The notes under the pieces are model-generated. The model made no database searches, was not told the origin of the DNA, and was given only the letters and a program-made list of their open reading frames with translations. Below, piece by piece: positions 63,817 to 64,000 of a stretch of 64,000 nucleotides of DNA; the first letter of the stretch is position 1, and every line of letters begins with the position of its first letter. Origin of the DNA: Flectobacillus longus (GTDB lineage: Bacteria > Bacteroidota > Bacteroidia > Cytophagales > Spirosomataceae); NCBI RefSeq assembly GCF_030056705.1, contig NZ_JASHIC010000030.1, positions 1 through 64,000 on the forward strand, written 5' to 3'. A program made the position numbers and the translations under genes.

Positions 63817-64000
63817 ATGAAGAAAGTCCTCATCGCTGAAGATAGCTCAGTCATTCAAAACCTTGCTAAGAAGATTTTGGAATTCCAAAACTTTGAAATC
63901 CATTCTGTGAAAAATGGCCAACAGGTATTAGATGCAATGGAAAAAGAAGATTTTGATATTTTATTGCTAGACATCAACATGCCAGTTATGGACGGAATGG
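63817..64000 (+). CDS. Response regulator receiver domain, truncated by the window edge
   Basis: The first 61 codons of a CheY-like receiver: MKKVLIAEDSSVIQNLAKKI with the acidic pair E8-D9, and the phosphoacceptor D52 in LLLDINMPVMDG. No stop codon is reached. Whether it is a stand-alone receiver or continues into an output domain cannot be seen. The 270-base region before it is AT-rich with a TATCTTTA sequence (63776-63783), one base off the -7 consensus. Confidence 0.93.
   Translation, partial: MKKVLIAEDSSVIQNLAKKILEFQNFEIHSVKNGQQVLDAMEKEDFDILLLDINMPVMDGM

Noticed and set aside
1-64000. tRNA, rRNA, tmRNA and prophage genes
   Set aside because: Looked for cloverleaf-like segments, rRNA-like conserved stretches and phage structural genes; none could be supported.

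Overview
The window reads as chromosomal DNA of a Bacteroidota bacterium, most likely of the order Cytophagales (a Flectobacillus/Arcicella/Emticicia-like member of the Spirosomataceae or Cytophagaceae; genus is inference). The reasons are low G+C, no Shine-Dalgarno runs before starts, several TAnnTTTG promoter boxes typical of Bacteroidota, a SusC/SusD pair, a subtilase with a type IX secretion C-terminal sorting domain, many proteins with signal peptides ending in an AQ cleavage site, and several secreted peptidases and glycosidases. No rRNA, tRNA, insertion sequence, prophage or CRISPR array was recognised. Only the last gene is cut by the window edge.

Layout. 0.3-5.5 kb: YceI-like protein, M61 metallopeptidase, lipoprotein, T9SS-exported subtilase. 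5.9-14.4 kb: GH78 rhamnosidase and a TlpA-like thioredoxin protein converging on a tandemly duplicated intergenic segment; TetR regulator, class-V aminotransferase-like protein, RlpA, aldo/keto reductase. 14.8-17.4 kb: ClpB. 17.5-19.1 kb: an AT-rich two-gene unit, an AAA/ABC-type ATPase followed 9 bp later by a small protein with a PD-(D/E)XK-like signature. This pair is the best candidate in the window for an undescribed (possibly anti-phage) system. 19.5-24.1 kb: RMD1/DUF155 protein, a DUF922-like protein that has lost its zinc motif, MutS. 24.5-30.9 kb: a CusCBA/CzcCBA heavy-metal efflux operon and a small secreted protein upstream of it.

31.3-50.9 kb: a DeoR regulator divergent from a long same-strand run: SusC, SusD, GntP permease, GH29 fucosidase, RidA, D-threonine-aldolase-like enzyme, M19 dipeptidase, GH20 hexosaminidase, GMC oxidoreductase with its Tat-signal partner (gluconate dehydrogenase subunit 3), and a serine hydrolase. 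Read together this looks like uptake and breakdown of a fucosylated/amino-sugar glycoconjugate plus handling of D-amino acids or hydroxy-amino acids. The DeoR-SusC intergenic region carries five copies of the palindrome TTGCAA.

51.1-64.0 kb: a second M61-like peptidase with PDZ, an NTF2-like protein, YebC, a small membrane protein, an intact DUF922 protein with HEQLH, a haem-binding protein, FdhD and an FdhF/YdeP molybdoenzyme, a papain-fold protease with a duplicated acidic domain and an EEEEDD minisatellite tail, a TlpA protein with a DUF3738-like C-terminus, and the start of a response regulator.

Intergenic DNA is unusually structured. At least four degenerate interspersed repeat families recur: CACAAAGG-type, TAAGCCGTAGGC-type, GTGAATTGTGAATG-type, and GAGACGCAA hairpins. 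Many genes end in clear hairpin terminators.
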